Shown: positions 1 to 9,106, counted from the first letter of the stretch. The stretch is 64,000 bases of DNA from Terriglobia bacterium (GCA_032252755.1 JAVUPY010000070.1:171471-235470); one strand, 5' to 3'. Notes: generated by a model from the sequence alone, not told the origin. Program-made: numbers and translations.

Positions 1-225
1 GGCGGTAATGACGGTCGTCAGAGCACCGAGTTCCTTGGCGGCTAGTTGGAAAGACGTCCGGGTGCGCGTGGACGACTCGTAGAAGAGGAGCACGACGCGC
101 TTGCCCTTCAATAGCGGGCGGTTGCGCCCCGGATGCATTTTGCGCGCGGTCCTCAGGTAGACGTTGATCTGTTCCGGCGTGAGCGGCTCGATGGCAAGCA
201 ACGAGCCACGACCATTCTTTTTCAT
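1..225 (-). CDS. pyrB: Aspartate carbamoyltransferase, N-terminal part (cut by window edge)
   Basis: Catalyses the committed step of pyrimidine synthesis, carbamoyl phosphate plus aspartate to carbamoyl aspartate, in the cytoplasm. The 75 visible residues include LTPEQI near residue 15 and the carbamoyl-phosphate signature ESSTRTRTSF near residue 50, which is diagnostic for the family. The ATG overlaps the pyrR stop by four bases (ATGA), so the two are translationally coupled and almost certainly co-transcribed. The C-terminal three quarters lie outside the window. Identity is secure from the motif and the pyrR context. Confidence 0.95.
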   Translation of the reverse strand, partial: MKKNGRGSLLAIEPLTPEQINVYLRTARKMHPGRNRPLLKGKRVVLLFYESSTRTRTSFQLAAKELGALTTVITA

Positions 226-797
226 GCGGTAACCGGGTCGCGCTCGACGAGCATTACTTTCTCCATCTGGTCGGTTTCCTGGAACTTGACTTCGATAATT
301 TCCAGGTCTGAGGTTTGCACACGTCGTCCTACGAAGGTGGCTTCGACGGGCAGTTCGCGATGTCCGCGATCAATGAGCACCAGCAGTTGCACCCGCCGTG
401 GCCGTCCCAGGTCGAACAGCGCGTCGAGCGCGGCGCGCACGGTTCGCCCGGTATAAAGCACGTCATCGCAGAGTACGATGTCTTTACCGACGACGTCGAA
501 CTCACATGGTTTTGGTTCCACGACCGGCTTCGGTCCTACCGTGGAGAGGTCGTCGCGATACAGCGTAATATCCAGCGTTCCCACGGGAACGGCGGCATGC
601 TCGATCCGCTCGATGTAGCGGGCCAGGCGCTGCGCCAGCGGGATCCCCCGCCGCCGGATTCCGACGAGGCCCAGGCTCCCGATTCCGTTGTTCTTTTCGA
701 CAATTTCGTGTGCGAGCCGGACGATGGTTCGTTCGATCTCGGAGGCGGACATGAGTTGACCTTTTTCGCGCAAATTAGGCGGACGATTGACTGTCAT
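222..797 (-). CDS. pyrR: Bifunctional pyr operon regulator / uracil phosphoribosyltransferase PyrR
   Basis: PyrR homologues bind pyr mRNA in response to UMP and also have uracil phosphoribosyltransferase activity. The protein has about 191 residues, close to the usual 180. It carries LVGIRRRG, DITLYRDDLS and the PRPP-binding loop VLCDDVLYTGRTVRAALDAL, followed by DRGHRELP, all typical of PyrR. I chose the ATG at 797 because GGGGC lies just upstream and the reading matches the family N-terminus. An in-frame ATG at 824 would add nine residues. It precedes pyrB with a four-base overlap. I see no clear PyrR-binding attenuator in the 60 bases upstream. Confidence 0.93.
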   Translation of the reverse strand: MTVNRPPNLREKGQLMSASEIERTIVRLAHEIVEKNNGIGSLGLVGIRRRGIPLAQRLARYIERIEHAAVPVGTLDITLYRDDLSTVGPKPVVEPKPCEFDVVGKDIVLCDDVLYTGRTVRAALDALFDLGRPRRVQLLVLIDRGHRELPVEATFVGRRVQTSDLEIIEVKFQETDQMEKVMLVERDPVTA

Positions 798-857
798 GTT
801 GCCCCGAATGATACGCGAGGGCAAACGGGGGCGGCAACTGTAGGAAACAGGTGGAAA

Positions 858-1598
858 TCAGTGGCGCCGGTGGCCGAACAATGAGGCCCCAATTGCCCCT
901 CCGACCCCGCTCAGCAAAACGAAGAACACCAGCAGGAAGAACAGCATCATCAGGAACATGGTCGCCAGGCCACCGGGAGTGTTCAGGCGGTCCACAAATG
1001 GGCGAATCATGTCGGCGGCACGCGACGGATCGGCACTCCTGGCGGCAGCCTCCTTTAAGGCCGTTGCCATGTCGCTGCGAAAGGCCGTTCTTGTCTGTAC
1101 CGAGAGCAGGCTCAGCGAGGCCACGATCGCGTACATCGAGAAACCGAAGAGTCCGGCCAGTGCGCCCATCTTCAAGCCGGACGAGGTTCGGACCTCGTCA
1201 TTGGGCTCGCTTCGCATGTAAAACGCGATAGACATTCCCCCGGCAGCCACCATGCACAGAATGATGAACGGCGCAAATGGAACCGCCGCGCCGACACCGG
1301 CGATCAGGCCCGCCCAGAGCGCCGCTTTGCGCGCCGAAGACAGCCGAAGTCCTGGCCTTCTTGGCGGCAAGGGCGGCGGTGGAAACTGCATGAAAGGCCG
1401 GTCGTCATGCTGGGGGGTGATCCCGTGCCGTAAGGGCTCGGCCGGCGGCTGAACCTCATCGGGCGTGCCAGGAGGCATCGGCGGAGTGGCCGGTTCGGTT
1501 GCCGACGACTGAACCCGGATCTGCGGCGAATTGCACTGCGGACAGAACGGCGTACCGTCTTCTACCTGCGCGCCGCACTTGGGACAAGCATGCTCCAC
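858..1598 (-). CDS. Zinc-ribbon membrane protein of unknown function
   Basis: The 246-residue product opens with a zinc ribbon (CPKC near residue 5, CPQC near residue 19), followed by a proline-rich linker of about 60 residues. Four or so hydrophobic segments follow, near residues 90-110, 112-128, 145-168 and 212-240. Many such zinc-ribbon plus membrane proteins exist in Acidobacteriota without a known role. The start is a GTG with no obvious Shine-Dalgarno sequence, so the exact N-terminus is uncertain, but the CxxC motif must be included. The gene runs into pyrR on the same strand with a 60-base gap. Confidence 0.75.
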   Translation of the reverse strand: MEHACPKCGAQVEDGTPFCPQCNSPQIRVQSSATEPATPPMPPGTPDEVQPPAEPLRHGITPQHDDRPFMQFPPPPLPPRRPGLRLSSARKAALWAGLIAGVGAAVPFAPFIILCMVAAGGMSIAFYMRSEPNDEVRTSSGLKMGALAGLFGFSMYAIVASLSLLSVQTRTAFRSDMATALKEAAARSADPSRAADMIRPFVDRLNTPGGLATMFLMMLFFLLVFFVLLSGVGGAIGASLFGHRRH

Positions 1599-1780
1599 AA
1601 GATGAAGTTATCAGCGGGGAACAGAGAGATGCAAGACGTGGGCTGGTGGCCGGCAAAGCTAAACACCTCGTACACCCAAAGTCACTCTTGTCCAAATCAG
1701 CTCTTGAGCGACGGCGTCCCAGGCGCTCCACCCTGGCGGAACCGAGCCGCCCCCGAGCGTCATTGCGATAGCCCGGACGC

Positions 1781-2428
1781 TTACTTGCAGCCGACAGGAA
1801 GGACTTTCATGTCCTCCTCGATCTTTCTTCCGTTGCTGTGCGCTCGAACGAGTTCCCGCATCGCACCTGCGGCTCCGAGGAGCATTAACGCCCAGGCACC
1901 GACGTGGATCGCTATTCGCGGATACCCGCTGAGCAAGAACCTGAAGTCGCCGTTTCCGCCGAAGACGGTATCTCCGGTGTAATTGACGGCCAAATCGAAG
2001 GTGGAGCGCAGGAACGTCACTGCCAGAATAAGCGCCCCAGAAAACGGACTGAAACGCCAGAGCCGGAACAGCAAAAAAGCGAGTAGAACAATCAGGAAGT
2101 CCGCAACATACGCGGATATGCAACTCACGAGCAACTGCGGCACACTTGGGTCTTTAAACCTGACAAATCCATTGACGAAGTCGCCTCGCCAAAAGTGCTG
2201 GATGAGTTGGTACTCCTGGACGGGCATCCCGACAAGAACTCCGCCGAGCATGTGGGCGCCCTCGTGGACAGGAGCGTGAATCGCACTCCAAAGGAACCAG
2301 ATTGCGAAAATCCACAACACGATGTGCTTGTTACTCTCGTGTCGCAGCTTCAGATAGCTGAAGACAGGGATAACGATCAAGAAGAGGAAGAATAAGAAAC
2401 CCAGAAGAAATCTTGCTCCATCAGTCAT
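1781..2428 (-). CDS. Membrane protein with HExxH motif (possible M50-like peptidase)
   Basis: About 215 residues with five or six hydrophobic segments. A zinc-protease-like HEGAH lies at about residues 55-59, at the edge of a membrane helix, and VNYTGD lies later, near residue 165. Site-2 proteases (M50) have HExxH inside the membrane and a distant NxxPxxxxDG. The second motif is only loosely matched, so catalytic activity is an inference. I start at ATG 2428 (MTDGARF), because the longer reading to 2512 adds a polar stretch unlike a membrane protein N-terminus. It has no recognisable partner; downstream on the same strand lies the zinc-ribbon gene. Confidence 0.65.
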   Translation of the reverse strand: MTDGARFLLGFLFFLFLIVIPVFSYLKLRHESNKHIVLWIFAIWFLWSAIHAPVHEGAHMLGGVLVGMPVQEYQLIQHFWRGDFVNGFVRFKDPSVPQLLVSCISAYVADFLIVLLAFLLFRLWRFSPFSGALILAVTFLRSTFDLAVNYTGDTVFGGNGDFRFLLSGYPRIAIHVGAWALMLLGAAGAMRELVRAHSNGRKIEEDMKVLPVGCK

Positions 2429-2545
2429 TTGCCGCCCCGCCCGCTCGACGCTGGATTCCAGCTGATTTGGACCGCAGTGACCCAAAGTCAAACATGCAAC
2501 GCACGCAATCAACCGGCACCCAACAACCAGCCAATAGCCACGGTT

Positions 2546-3160
2546 CTAGATTGGCTCTTCCTTATCCGTTCCCTGCGTGCGGACGTAGACCAGCGAGTAC
2601 TCGCTGCCTTTGCCGTCCGGTTTCACGGCGACTACGTGCTGCAGGGTCTGGCTGCCGACCTTGAGTTCGACGACGGTGCTGTCGCCCTCTTTGTCGCAGT
2701 GGAGTTCCTTGTCGTTGCCTCTACGGTCCATTTTGAAGCTGCCAATGGAGCCGCCCTTGCACTCCAGCACCTTGCCGTACTTGCCGATCTCGCCGCGATA
2801 GAAGTCGAGCACCTTATCGGGCGGAGCGTCGGTAAGGTAGCTGGCGACGACGACCTTCAGCCCGAACTTACCGAAGCTCATGTTGACGTTGGCGCTGCTG
2901 TCGTTGTCGTGCTCCTGCGGCTTGGGACGGGAGTTCGGGAAGATCGGGAGCCCTGTGTCGTGTGCGTCGGCGTCGTTGTTCACCTTCAGGCCGCCGAACG
3001 GGGTCGAGATCTCGACCTTCTTATCCTTGCCGTCCGCGCCTTTTTCGGTTTTGACATTACAGGCCGGCAGGACGAGCAGGAGCGCCAGAGCGGTTGTTAT
3101 CCCCAGCACCCAGCACCCTGAACCCAGCAGCCTTCTACTTGCGATTGTGCGATGCGTCAT
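2546..3160 (-). CDS. Secreted lipoprotein of unknown function
   Basis: About 204 residues. A signal peptide of hydrophobic residues ends in the lipobox LPAC, so the mature protein is likely lipid-anchored outside the inner membrane. The rest is soluble, with KVLDFYRGEIGKYGKV in mid-protein. No family is recognised. The ATG at 3160 lies inside the 3' end of the upstream GH3 gene, giving a 26-base overlap in a different frame, so the two are probably coupled. The signal-peptide codons contain a short GGGTGCTGG-type direct repeat. Confidence 0.75.
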   Translation of the reverse strand: MTHRTIASRRLLGSGCWVLGITTALALLLVLPACNVKTEKGADGKDKKVEISTPFGGLKVNNDADAHDTGLPIFPNSRPKPQEHDNDSSANVNMSFGKFGLKVVVASYLTDAPPDKVLDFYRGEIGKYGKVLECKGGSIGSFKMDRRGNDKELHCDKEGDSTVVELKVGSQTLQHVVAVKPDGKGSEYSLVYVRTQGTDKEEPI

Positions 3161-5039
3161 TGGACCCTCCCGCGGTAAACAGTCGAACCGGCCTTTCGAG
3201 ACCGGCACCGCGCTGCGCCACTTCCGGAATGGTCACCGGCAGATGGCCGTGAATTGGAATCTCTCCGAACAGCGCCTTGACCGCGCTGATCTCTGAAACC
3301 GTTGCATTGGAGAACGTACACATATACGTCTGTATCTGCGGATAGTCGGAAGCGAAATAAGGATTGCCCAGTGCCACCACGGCTGTCTTCGCCCCGTACT
3401 GCCCTACCAGAGTTGTAAGCAAGTTGCCCATCCCTTGCGCGAGCCCGATGGAGCCGGTGCCGCCTCCACGTCCGGCGCTGGGGATCGCGTAAACCGCCAC
3501 GATCACCTTTTGCGCCTCGCCGGCGGCTTGTAACAACTGCGGCGTCATGGCCGCTGCGGTCCGCATGTCCACGTACGTGATGTGGGCTTCCGGAATGCGC
3601 TGCCGGAACTGCCGTTCGAACAGCCGGCCCATATCCGAACGCATGTCGTCGGTAAAGATCAGCACCAGCGTCCGGTTGGCGGACTGCACCTGTGGTTGAT
3701 ACGCAAGGCTTGACTGCGGGGTTCCCAGATTTTTCGGTACCAATGGCAAGACCTGCCCGTTGTCCCGCACCAAGGTGACAGCATCATCAGCGATCTTCTG
3801 TGCCAGGGCGAGGTTTTCGGGCTTGGCAACTACCTTGTCGATATTCTTGATGTCCACCTCGCGATGTTTGTTGAGGCCAAGAGACGCTTTTGCCTCGAGG
3901 ATCTTCCTCACCGATTCATCGATTTGTTTCTCGGGGATCTCGCCGCTTTTTACAGCGTTCAGAACGCCGTTGTAGGCGCCGTCGAGATCGCCAGGAATCA
4001 GGATCATGTCGTCGCCGGCTTTGACGGCTGCGACGGCGGCCCTGGCGCTGGTTTCAGCCTTGGTACCAGGCTGATAGAGTTGCATCAGGCCGTTCATGTC
4101 CAGGGCATCGGTGACGACAATTCCCCGGAAGCCCATCTTGTCCTTCAGGAGCCCGGTCACGATCTTGTGCGAGACGCTGGCAACGGCGTTGGGAGCCGGA
4201 TCGAGTGCCGGCGTGATCAGGTGGCCGATCATGATGGAATCCACACCCGCCTCGATCGCCGCCCGGAAGGGAACCAGTTCGACGTGATTGAGACGGTCAA
4301 GATCCCCATCCACCCGCGCGAGCGCAAGGTGTGAATCCGTGCTGGTGTCGCCGTGCCCGGGAAAGTGCTTGGCCGTCGTCATCATCCCGTTAGAGCGCGC
4401 GCCAAGAATGTAGGCGGACACCATTTGACTGACCTCTTGCGGGTCTTCTCCGAAGGAACGCGTATTGATGATCGGGTTAGCCGGGTTCGAATTCACGTCC
4501 GCATCGGGAAAGAAATTCCATTCGACACCGATGGCGCGCGATTCTTCGGCGGTAATACGCCCGAAATCGTTCGCGTACTGCGGATTGTCGGTGGCGCCGA
4601 ATGCCATCGCGTGAGGAAACGCTGTGACTCCATTGAGCCGCATGGAGAGGCCACGTTCGAAATCGGCTGCGAACAGCAGCGGAAATTCCGCCTCGTGCTG
4701 CAGCCGATTGGTCACCATTGCGGCCTCGTAAGGCTCGTTCTTCAAAAGAAACGGCCCGTCGGTCGCTACCGTTAGCCCGAAGCCGCCCAGGTGGTACTTC
4801 TTCACTTCGTCCACCATTTTCAGGTAGTCAGGACTGTTGACGTTGTAGAACTGGGCGCGCGACCAGACCATGAACATCTGACCGACCTTCTGCTCAAGCG
4901 ACATTTTCTTGAGCGTCTTGCGCACCCACTTTTCGCCATCTTTGTCGAGATGCAATGGCCCGGGTGTTGCTTTCTTTTCGCCCGCCGCGCAGTAGGACAC
5001 TAAGAGTAGAAGTACCAGGAGAGGGAACCCTTTTCGCAT
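3135..5039 (-). CDS. Glycoside hydrolase family 3, NagZ-like beta-N-acetylhexosaminidase
   Basis: Predicted to remove terminal N-acetylhexosamine or similar beta-linked sugars, possibly from cell-wall muropeptides. The 634-residue protein has an N-terminal signal peptide ending near CAAG, and a TIM-barrel with the NagZ signature KHFPGHGDTSTDSH near residue 220, where the Asp/His pair is the general acid/base of this subgroup. SIMIGHL and VVTDALDM follow, the latter holding the nucleophile Asp. A C-terminal alpha/beta domain of about 200 residues follows, longer than cytosolic NagZ (about 340 residues). The signal peptide means it acts in the periplasm. The 3' end overlaps a lipoprotein gene. 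Confidence 0.9.
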   Translation of the reverse strand: MRKGFPLLVLLLLVSYCAAGEKKATPGPLHLDKDGEKWVRKTLKKMSLEQKVGQMFMVWSRAQFYNVNSPDYLKMVDEVKKYHLGGFGLTVATDGPFLLKNEPYEAAMVTNRLQHEAEFPLLFAADFERGLSMRLNGVTAFPHAMAFGATDNPQYANDFGRITAEESRAIGVEWNFFPDADVNSNPANPIINTRSFGEDPQEVSQMVSAYILGARSNGMMTTAKHFPGHGDTSTDSHLALARVDGDLDRLNHVELVPFRAAIEAGVDSIMIGHLITPALDPAPNAVASVSHKIVTGLLKDKMGFRGIVVTDALDMNGLMQLYQPGTKAETSARAAVAAVKAGDDMILIPGDLDGAYNGVLNAVKSGEIPEKQIDESVRKILEAKASLGLNKHREVDIKNIDKVVAKPENLALAQKIADDAVTLVRDNGQVLPLVPKNLGTPQSSLAYQPQVQSANRTLVLIFTDDMRSDMGRLFERQFRQRIPEAHITYVDMRTAAAMTPQLLQAAGEAQKVIVAVYAIPSAGRGGGTGSIGLAQGMGNLLTTLVGQYGAKTAVVALGNPYFASDYPQIQTYMCTFSNATVSEISAVKALFGEIPIHGHLPVTIPEVAQRGAGLERPVRLFTAGGSNDASHNRK

Positions 5040-5117
5040 GGCTGGAAATGTAACAGAAGACGACGCTGGACTCTAGAAGCTTGATGCTGGCCGAATGGTG
5101 GCGCGCGGAAGTTAAAA

Positions 5118-6065
5118 TTAATGACTGGCGTCCGGGGTGAGCGTCCAGTGCGCCACTAGTTCATCCGCTTGCCTCTGCGCATCCTCGAAATCGCCAAAGC
5201 CGCGAATCCAACGTACCTCTGTATCTCGGCGGAACCACGTCATTTGACGTTTGGCGTAATTGCGATGGCCTTGCTGGGCTGCGCGGATCGCTTCATCGCG
5301 TGGAATCTCGCCATTCAGAAACTGCGCCGCCTGTTTGTATCCCAGGGAGCCGAGCGCGGGAGCCGTGGCCCCGTACTTTTCGAGGAGTACCTGCGTCTCC
5401 TCTACGAGGCCCCGTTCGAACATCTCCGCCGCGCGCTCGTTAATACGTGCGTACAAGGCGTCTCGATTCGGATCGAGACCAATGCGCAGAATGCGAAAGC
5501 CCTTCAGCGGATCGCGCCCTTCTTTCCAAAGCTCGGTCATGGGCTGCCGGCTAAGAAGGCTCACTTCGATGGCGCGAATGATCTTCGAATCGTCATTGGG
5601 GTGAATTTTCTCGGCGGCGGCGTAATCGAAGCGGCGCAGAATTCGGTGCAGATAACCCGGTCCGCGACTCGCGACTCGCTCACGCAATCTTTCGCGCAAC
5701 TCTTCCGAACGCTGTGGGCCCTCGAAGAGTCCTTCGAGCACCGCACGCAAGTAGAGTCCGGTACCGCCGACAACGATGGGGATCGCACCGCGCGTCACGA
5801 TTTCCGATAAGAGGGGCCGCGCGCCCCGGGCGTAGTCTCCAGCGGTGAATTTTTCTGTCGGGGCGACAATATCGAACAAGTGATGGGGGACGAGTTGCCG
5901 TTCCGAGCAATCCGGCTTGGCAGTGCCGATCTCAAACTCACGATAGACGGCAACCGAATCGCAATTGACGATCTCGCCGCCGAACCGCTGGGCCAGATGC
6001 AGTGACAGTGCCGTCTTGCCGCTGGCCGTCGGCCCAACTATGACGACGAGCGGCGCGTCCGGCAT
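5118..6065 (-). CDS. miaA: tRNA dimethylallyltransferase MiaA
   Basis: Adds dimethylallyl to A37 of tRNAs that read UNN codons. The protein has about 315 residues, normal for MiaA. The P-loop GPTASGKT lies near residue 10, DSVAVYREFEIGTAKP near 35-50 and GGTGLYLRAVLEGL near 95, and FRRDTEVRWI lies toward the C-terminus. I choose the ATG at 6065 because it overlaps the stop of a 41-residue ORF as TAATG, a classic coupling arrangement. A second ATG at 6080 would add five residues. No hfq or mutL neighbours are present. Confidence 0.95.
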   Translation of the reverse strand: MPDAPLVVIVGPTASGKTALSLHLAQRFGGEIVNCDSVAVYREFEIGTAKPDCSERQLVPHHLFDIVAPTEKFTAGDYARGARPLLSEIVTRGAIPIVVGGTGLYLRAVLEGLFEGPQRSEELRERLRERVASRGPGYLHRILRRFDYAAAEKIHPNDDSKIIRAIEVSLLSRQPMTELWKEGRDPLKGFRILRIGLDPNRDALYARINERAAEMFERGLVEETQVLLEKYGATAPALGSLGYKQAAQFLNGEIPRDEAIRAAQQGHRNYAKRQMTWFRRDTEVRWIRGFGDFEDAQRQADELVAHWTLTPDASH

Positions 6066-6190
6066 TATCGGGCGCCCCATGGGATGTAGTGTCCCCAGCG
6101 CACCAGGATGATGACCAGAACGATTGCCGCGACTACAAGCAGACCGGCAAGGCGACTGTCTAATGGCGGCTTTTCGTCATCGTGCAGCAT
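6065..6190 (-). CDS. Small single-pass membrane peptide upstream of miaA
   Basis: An ATG-started 41-residue ORF with a charged N-terminus (MLHDDEKPPLDSR), one hydrophobic helix of about 20 residues rich in Val, Ile and Leu, and a short tail ending WGAR. The stop codon shares its last base with the miaA start (TAATG). Codon choice looks normal and the topology is that of a real small membrane protein. No family is recognised. It could be a true protein or a leader that couples miaA translation. Confidence 0.55.
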   Translation of the reverse strand: MLHDDEKPPLDSRLAGLLVVAAIVLVIILVRWGHYIPWGAR

Positions 6191-6212
6191 GGCAAGAGAC
6201 TATCAAAAACAC

Positions 6213-6269
6213 GGTGGCTGGTCGCTGCTTGTTGGTCGCTGGTCAACCAGCCACTAATCACCAGCCACC
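6213..6269. repeat. Inverted repeat in the regulator promoter region
   Basis: GGTGGCTGGT at 6213-6222 is perfectly complementary to ACCAGCCACC at 6260-6269, with extra shorter GGTCGCTGGTC/ACCAG units between them. It lies between the miaA leader and the winged-helix regulator, which are divergent. It could be a dispersed intergenic repeat or a transcript hairpin. There is no T-run, so an intrinsic terminator is unlikely. Confidence 0.5.
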
Positions 6270-6297
6270 AGCTACATCTTTTGTTATCCTTTGCCCG

Positions 6298-7119
6298 ATG
6301 TCCCAGCAGCAGGTTGCGCGTTACAAGTTCGGACTGTACGAAGCGGACCCGCAATCCGGCGAATTGTTCCGCGAGGGGCGGAAGCTTCGGATGCAGGAGC
6401 AGCCCTTCCAGGTGCTGGTCTCGCTGCTGGAGCGCCCGGGTGAGGTCGTGACGCGCGAAGACCTGCGCCAGCGCCTTTGGCCTTCGGACACGTTCGTCGA
6501 TTTCGACCACAGCCTGAACACGGCGATTAACAAATTGCGAGATACCCTCGGCGACGGTGCCGCAAATCCGCGATTTATTGAAACCCTGCCGCGGCGGGGC
6601 TACCGCTTCATCGCGCCGGTACAAAGCGTTGCCGCTAACGGCGTCACTGCCGAACAAGCACCGCCGACACCGGCCCCGGCGCCCGCGGTTGAGGTCAGCG
6701 GAGCCGAAATTCCGCAGGCAAATCCTGCGATTGCCCGTGCGCTCTTCGGTCTGCTGCAAGCGATGTACCTGGTCTTTTACACGCTTGCTTTGTGGCGTCT
6801 CGACGAACTCGTACGGACCGCCGGCCAAATCCACCTGGGCGCCAACCTCATTCTTCCTCTAGTTCTTGTTTCCGCACTTGTTGGGATTCCGTTGCGCCTG
6901 TACACGCTCAACGCAACGCTATTCAACTATCGCCACCTCGGAACGAATTTCCGAAAGCTCTTTCCGGTGATTCTCGTTCTGGATGTTCTGTGGGCGACCT
7001 CGCCGTTCCTCATCATCCAACTGATCGGCATCGGGCTGGCATTCGCGGCCTGTGCCGCGCTGGTCTATTCGCCATTCGCGCAGCGAGTGCTCGCCTTGAT
7101 GGCGTACCCATCGAAATAG
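6298..7119 (+). CDS. Winged-helix (OmpR/ToxR-type) regulator fused to membrane domain
   Basis: A DNA-binding transcriptional regulator probably tethered to the membrane. Residues 1-105 form an OmpR-type winged helix: LVSLLERPGEVVTREDLRQR, then SLNTAINKLRDTLGD and the wing FIETLPRRGYRFIA. A Pro/Ala-rich linker follows at about 115-140, then four hydrophobic segments (about 145-270) with no sensor domain. CadC/ToxR proteins have one helix plus a periplasmic domain, so this differs. The ATG at 6298 gives the standard N-terminus; upstream in-frame codons read through repeat DNA. It is followed closely by ggt on the opposite strand. Confidence 0.85.
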   Translation: MSQQQVARYKFGLYEADPQSGELFREGRKLRMQEQPFQVLVSLLERPGEVVTREDLRQRLWPSDTFVDFDHSLNTAINKLRDTLGDGAANPRFIETLPRRGYRFIAPVQSVAANGVTAEQAPPTPAPAPAVEVSGAEIPQANPAIARALFGLLQAMYLVFYTLALWRLDELVRTAGQIHLGANLILPLVLVSALVGIPLRLYTLNATLFNYRHLGTNFRKLFPVILVLDVLWATSPFLIIQLIGIGLAFAACAALVYSPFAQRVLALMAYPSK

Positions 7120-7132
7120 TTAGAACTGAGGT

Positions 7133-8812
7133 CTATTGCAGGGCAGCTGCCGGTAACGGCTCCGGCTCGGCATTCCCATCCGCGCGCGGATCGGAGGCGC
7201 CGTACTTCATGCCCGTCTTGCTGTTGTAGATGACCGCCTGCCCGCGGCCCATCGCTGAGGAGTAATCGCCGACAACGATCAGTTCGTGACCCTTCTGCCT
7301 GAGTTGCTGCATCACCTCGGGCTTCACGCGCGACTCGATCGGAACTCCGCAATCGACTTTGCTGCCGTGGACGGTAAATCGCGGCGCCGAGAGCGCCGCC
7401 TGAATATTCATTCCGTAATCGACCACGTCCGAAACAAACTGCGCGTGCGCTACAGGTTGGTTCGCGCCGCCCATGATGCCGAAGCCGATGTGAATGTCGC
7501 CGCGCTGCATGAAGGCCGGGATGATGGTGTGGAACGGACGCTTGCGTGGAGCCAGCGCGTCCGGATGTGAAGGATCGAGCCGGAACAGCGCGCCACGGTC
7601 CTGCAGGAAAAATCCCATGCCCTCAACGGCTATGCCCGAACCGAAATAATCGTAGTTGCTCTGAATCAGCGAAACGATATTGCCGTCCTTGTCGACGACT
7701 GAAAGATAAGTCGTGTCGCTGGACGGCGGCTTTCCCGCCTCGACGTTGCAGTTCGCCTTGTCAGGATTGATCAGCTTCGCGCGTTCGGCGGCGTATTCCT
7801 TCGAGATCAATCCCTGGACGGGAATTTTCGCGAAGCGCGGATCGCCGTTGTAGCGATAGAGGTCCGAGTATGCCAGCTTCATCGCCTCAATTTTCTTGTG
7901 CAGTTCGACCGCGCCCTCCGGGCCGCCGGGGTCGGGCTGGAAATTCGACATAATGTTGAGCATCTCCAGCGCAGCCATGCCCTGCCCGTTCGGCGGAAGC
8001 TCGTACACGCGCCAGCCGCGGTAGTCGATCGAGATCGGATCGACCCACTCGGCCTTGAACTCCGAGAGATCGTCGGCCTTCATCGTGCCGCCGGCATCAG
8101 CCTCGGTCTTGAGGATTGCCTTCGCGATTGCGCCACGGTAAAACGCATCGGCTCCGCCATCGGCGACCAGTCGCAGCGCTTGCGCGACATCTTTGTTCGT
8201 GAACATCTGCCCGACCTCGGGCACTTTGCCGTCCGGAAGAAAGACATGCTTGGCTTCGTCGTTCTGAAACACGGGCGCGCCGCGCCGCCAGTATCCGTGC
8301 ACCAGTTCGGCGACGGGATAACCGTGATCGGCGTAATAAATCGCCGGGCCGAACAGCTCTTTCCACGGCAGCTTGCCAAAGCGTTTGTGCGCCTCGCTCC
8401 ACCCCTCCACCGCGCCGGGCACCGTCACGCTGTCAATGCCGTGTTCGGGCATGGTCGTGATTCCGCGCTGCTTCAGGTATTCGATCGAAAGGCCGCGTGG
8501 CGCCCACCCGCTGGAATTCAGTCCGTAGAGTTTGCCCGTCTTCGCGTCCCAGTAGATGAGGAAGAGGTCGCCGCCCATGCCGTTCATCATCGGCTCGGTG
8601 ACGCCCAGCACGGCGTTGGCTGTGATTGCGGCGTCGATCGCCGAACCGCCGCGCGCGAGAATCTGCGCCCCGGCCTGCGACGCCAGGTACTGGCTGGTCG
8701 CAACAATGCCGCGATCAGTGATCACCATCGACCGCCCGTACGAGCGATCCTGGGCAACGCCCGTGAAGGTCATGGCCAAGAGGAGAACAGACACAAAGGC
8801 GCAACGCAACAT
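7133..8812 (-). CDS. ggt: Gamma-glutamyltransferase (gamma-glutamyltranspeptidase)
   Basis: Hydrolyses or transfers the gamma-glutamyl group of glutathione and related amides, usually in the periplasm. The 559-residue reading begins with a signal peptide (MLRCAFVSVLLLAMTFTG). GGSAIDAAITAN and MNGMGGDLF lie in the large-subunit region. The autoprocessing site DTTYLSVVD is near residue 366, with Thr367 the expected nucleophile and new N-terminus. The C-terminal GGANQPVAHAQFV is also typical. Size and order fit an intact, self-processing enzyme. I start at ATG 8812 for the signal peptide. The 290 bases upstream hold no gene that I can support. Confidence 0.93.
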   Translation of the reverse strand: MLRCAFVSVLLLAMTFTGVAQDRSYGRSMVITDRGIVATSQYLASQAGAQILARGGSAIDAAITANAVLGVTEPMMNGMGGDLFLIYWDAKTGKLYGLNSSGWAPRGLSIEYLKQRGITTMPEHGIDSVTVPGAVEGWSEAHKRFGKLPWKELFGPAIYYADHGYPVAELVHGYWRRGAPVFQNDEAKHVFLPDGKVPEVGQMFTNKDVAQALRLVADGGADAFYRGAIAKAILKTEADAGGTMKADDLSEFKAEWVDPISIDYRGWRVYELPPNGQGMAALEMLNIMSNFQPDPGGPEGAVELHKKIEAMKLAYSDLYRYNGDPRFAKIPVQGLISKEYAAERAKLINPDKANCNVEAGKPPSSDTTYLSVVDKDGNIVSLIQSNYDYFGSGIAVEGMGFFLQDRGALFRLDPSHPDALAPRKRPFHTIIPAFMQRGDIHIGFGIMGGANQPVAHAQFVSDVVDYGMNIQAALSAPRFTVHGSKVDCGVPIESRVKPEVMQQLRQKGHELIVVGDYSSAMGRGQAVIYNSKTGMKYGASDPRADGNAEPEPLPAAALQ

Positions 8813-9106
8813 GATTGCCTCGCAGGCAGGAAGGATTAAAACTTGCGAATGTACACCCGGGAGCACAGCGGAGCAACCACTGGGTGAGATCCAGCTACAC
8901 GCGATGGATTGTGAGATAGGCTTATACGCTTGGCTTCGTACCCTGGATGGAGTGGTACGAGTTCTTCACTGTTCACTTCCGGACAATCAAGTCCATCACC
9001 GACCAATCGATTTCGCACCTAACCACCTAACCTGAATCCTCACAGGAGCTTATCCAGCCACCCATTGGCCTTCGGATTGCTTTGGATCCCTGTAGAGTGA
9101 GGTTCC

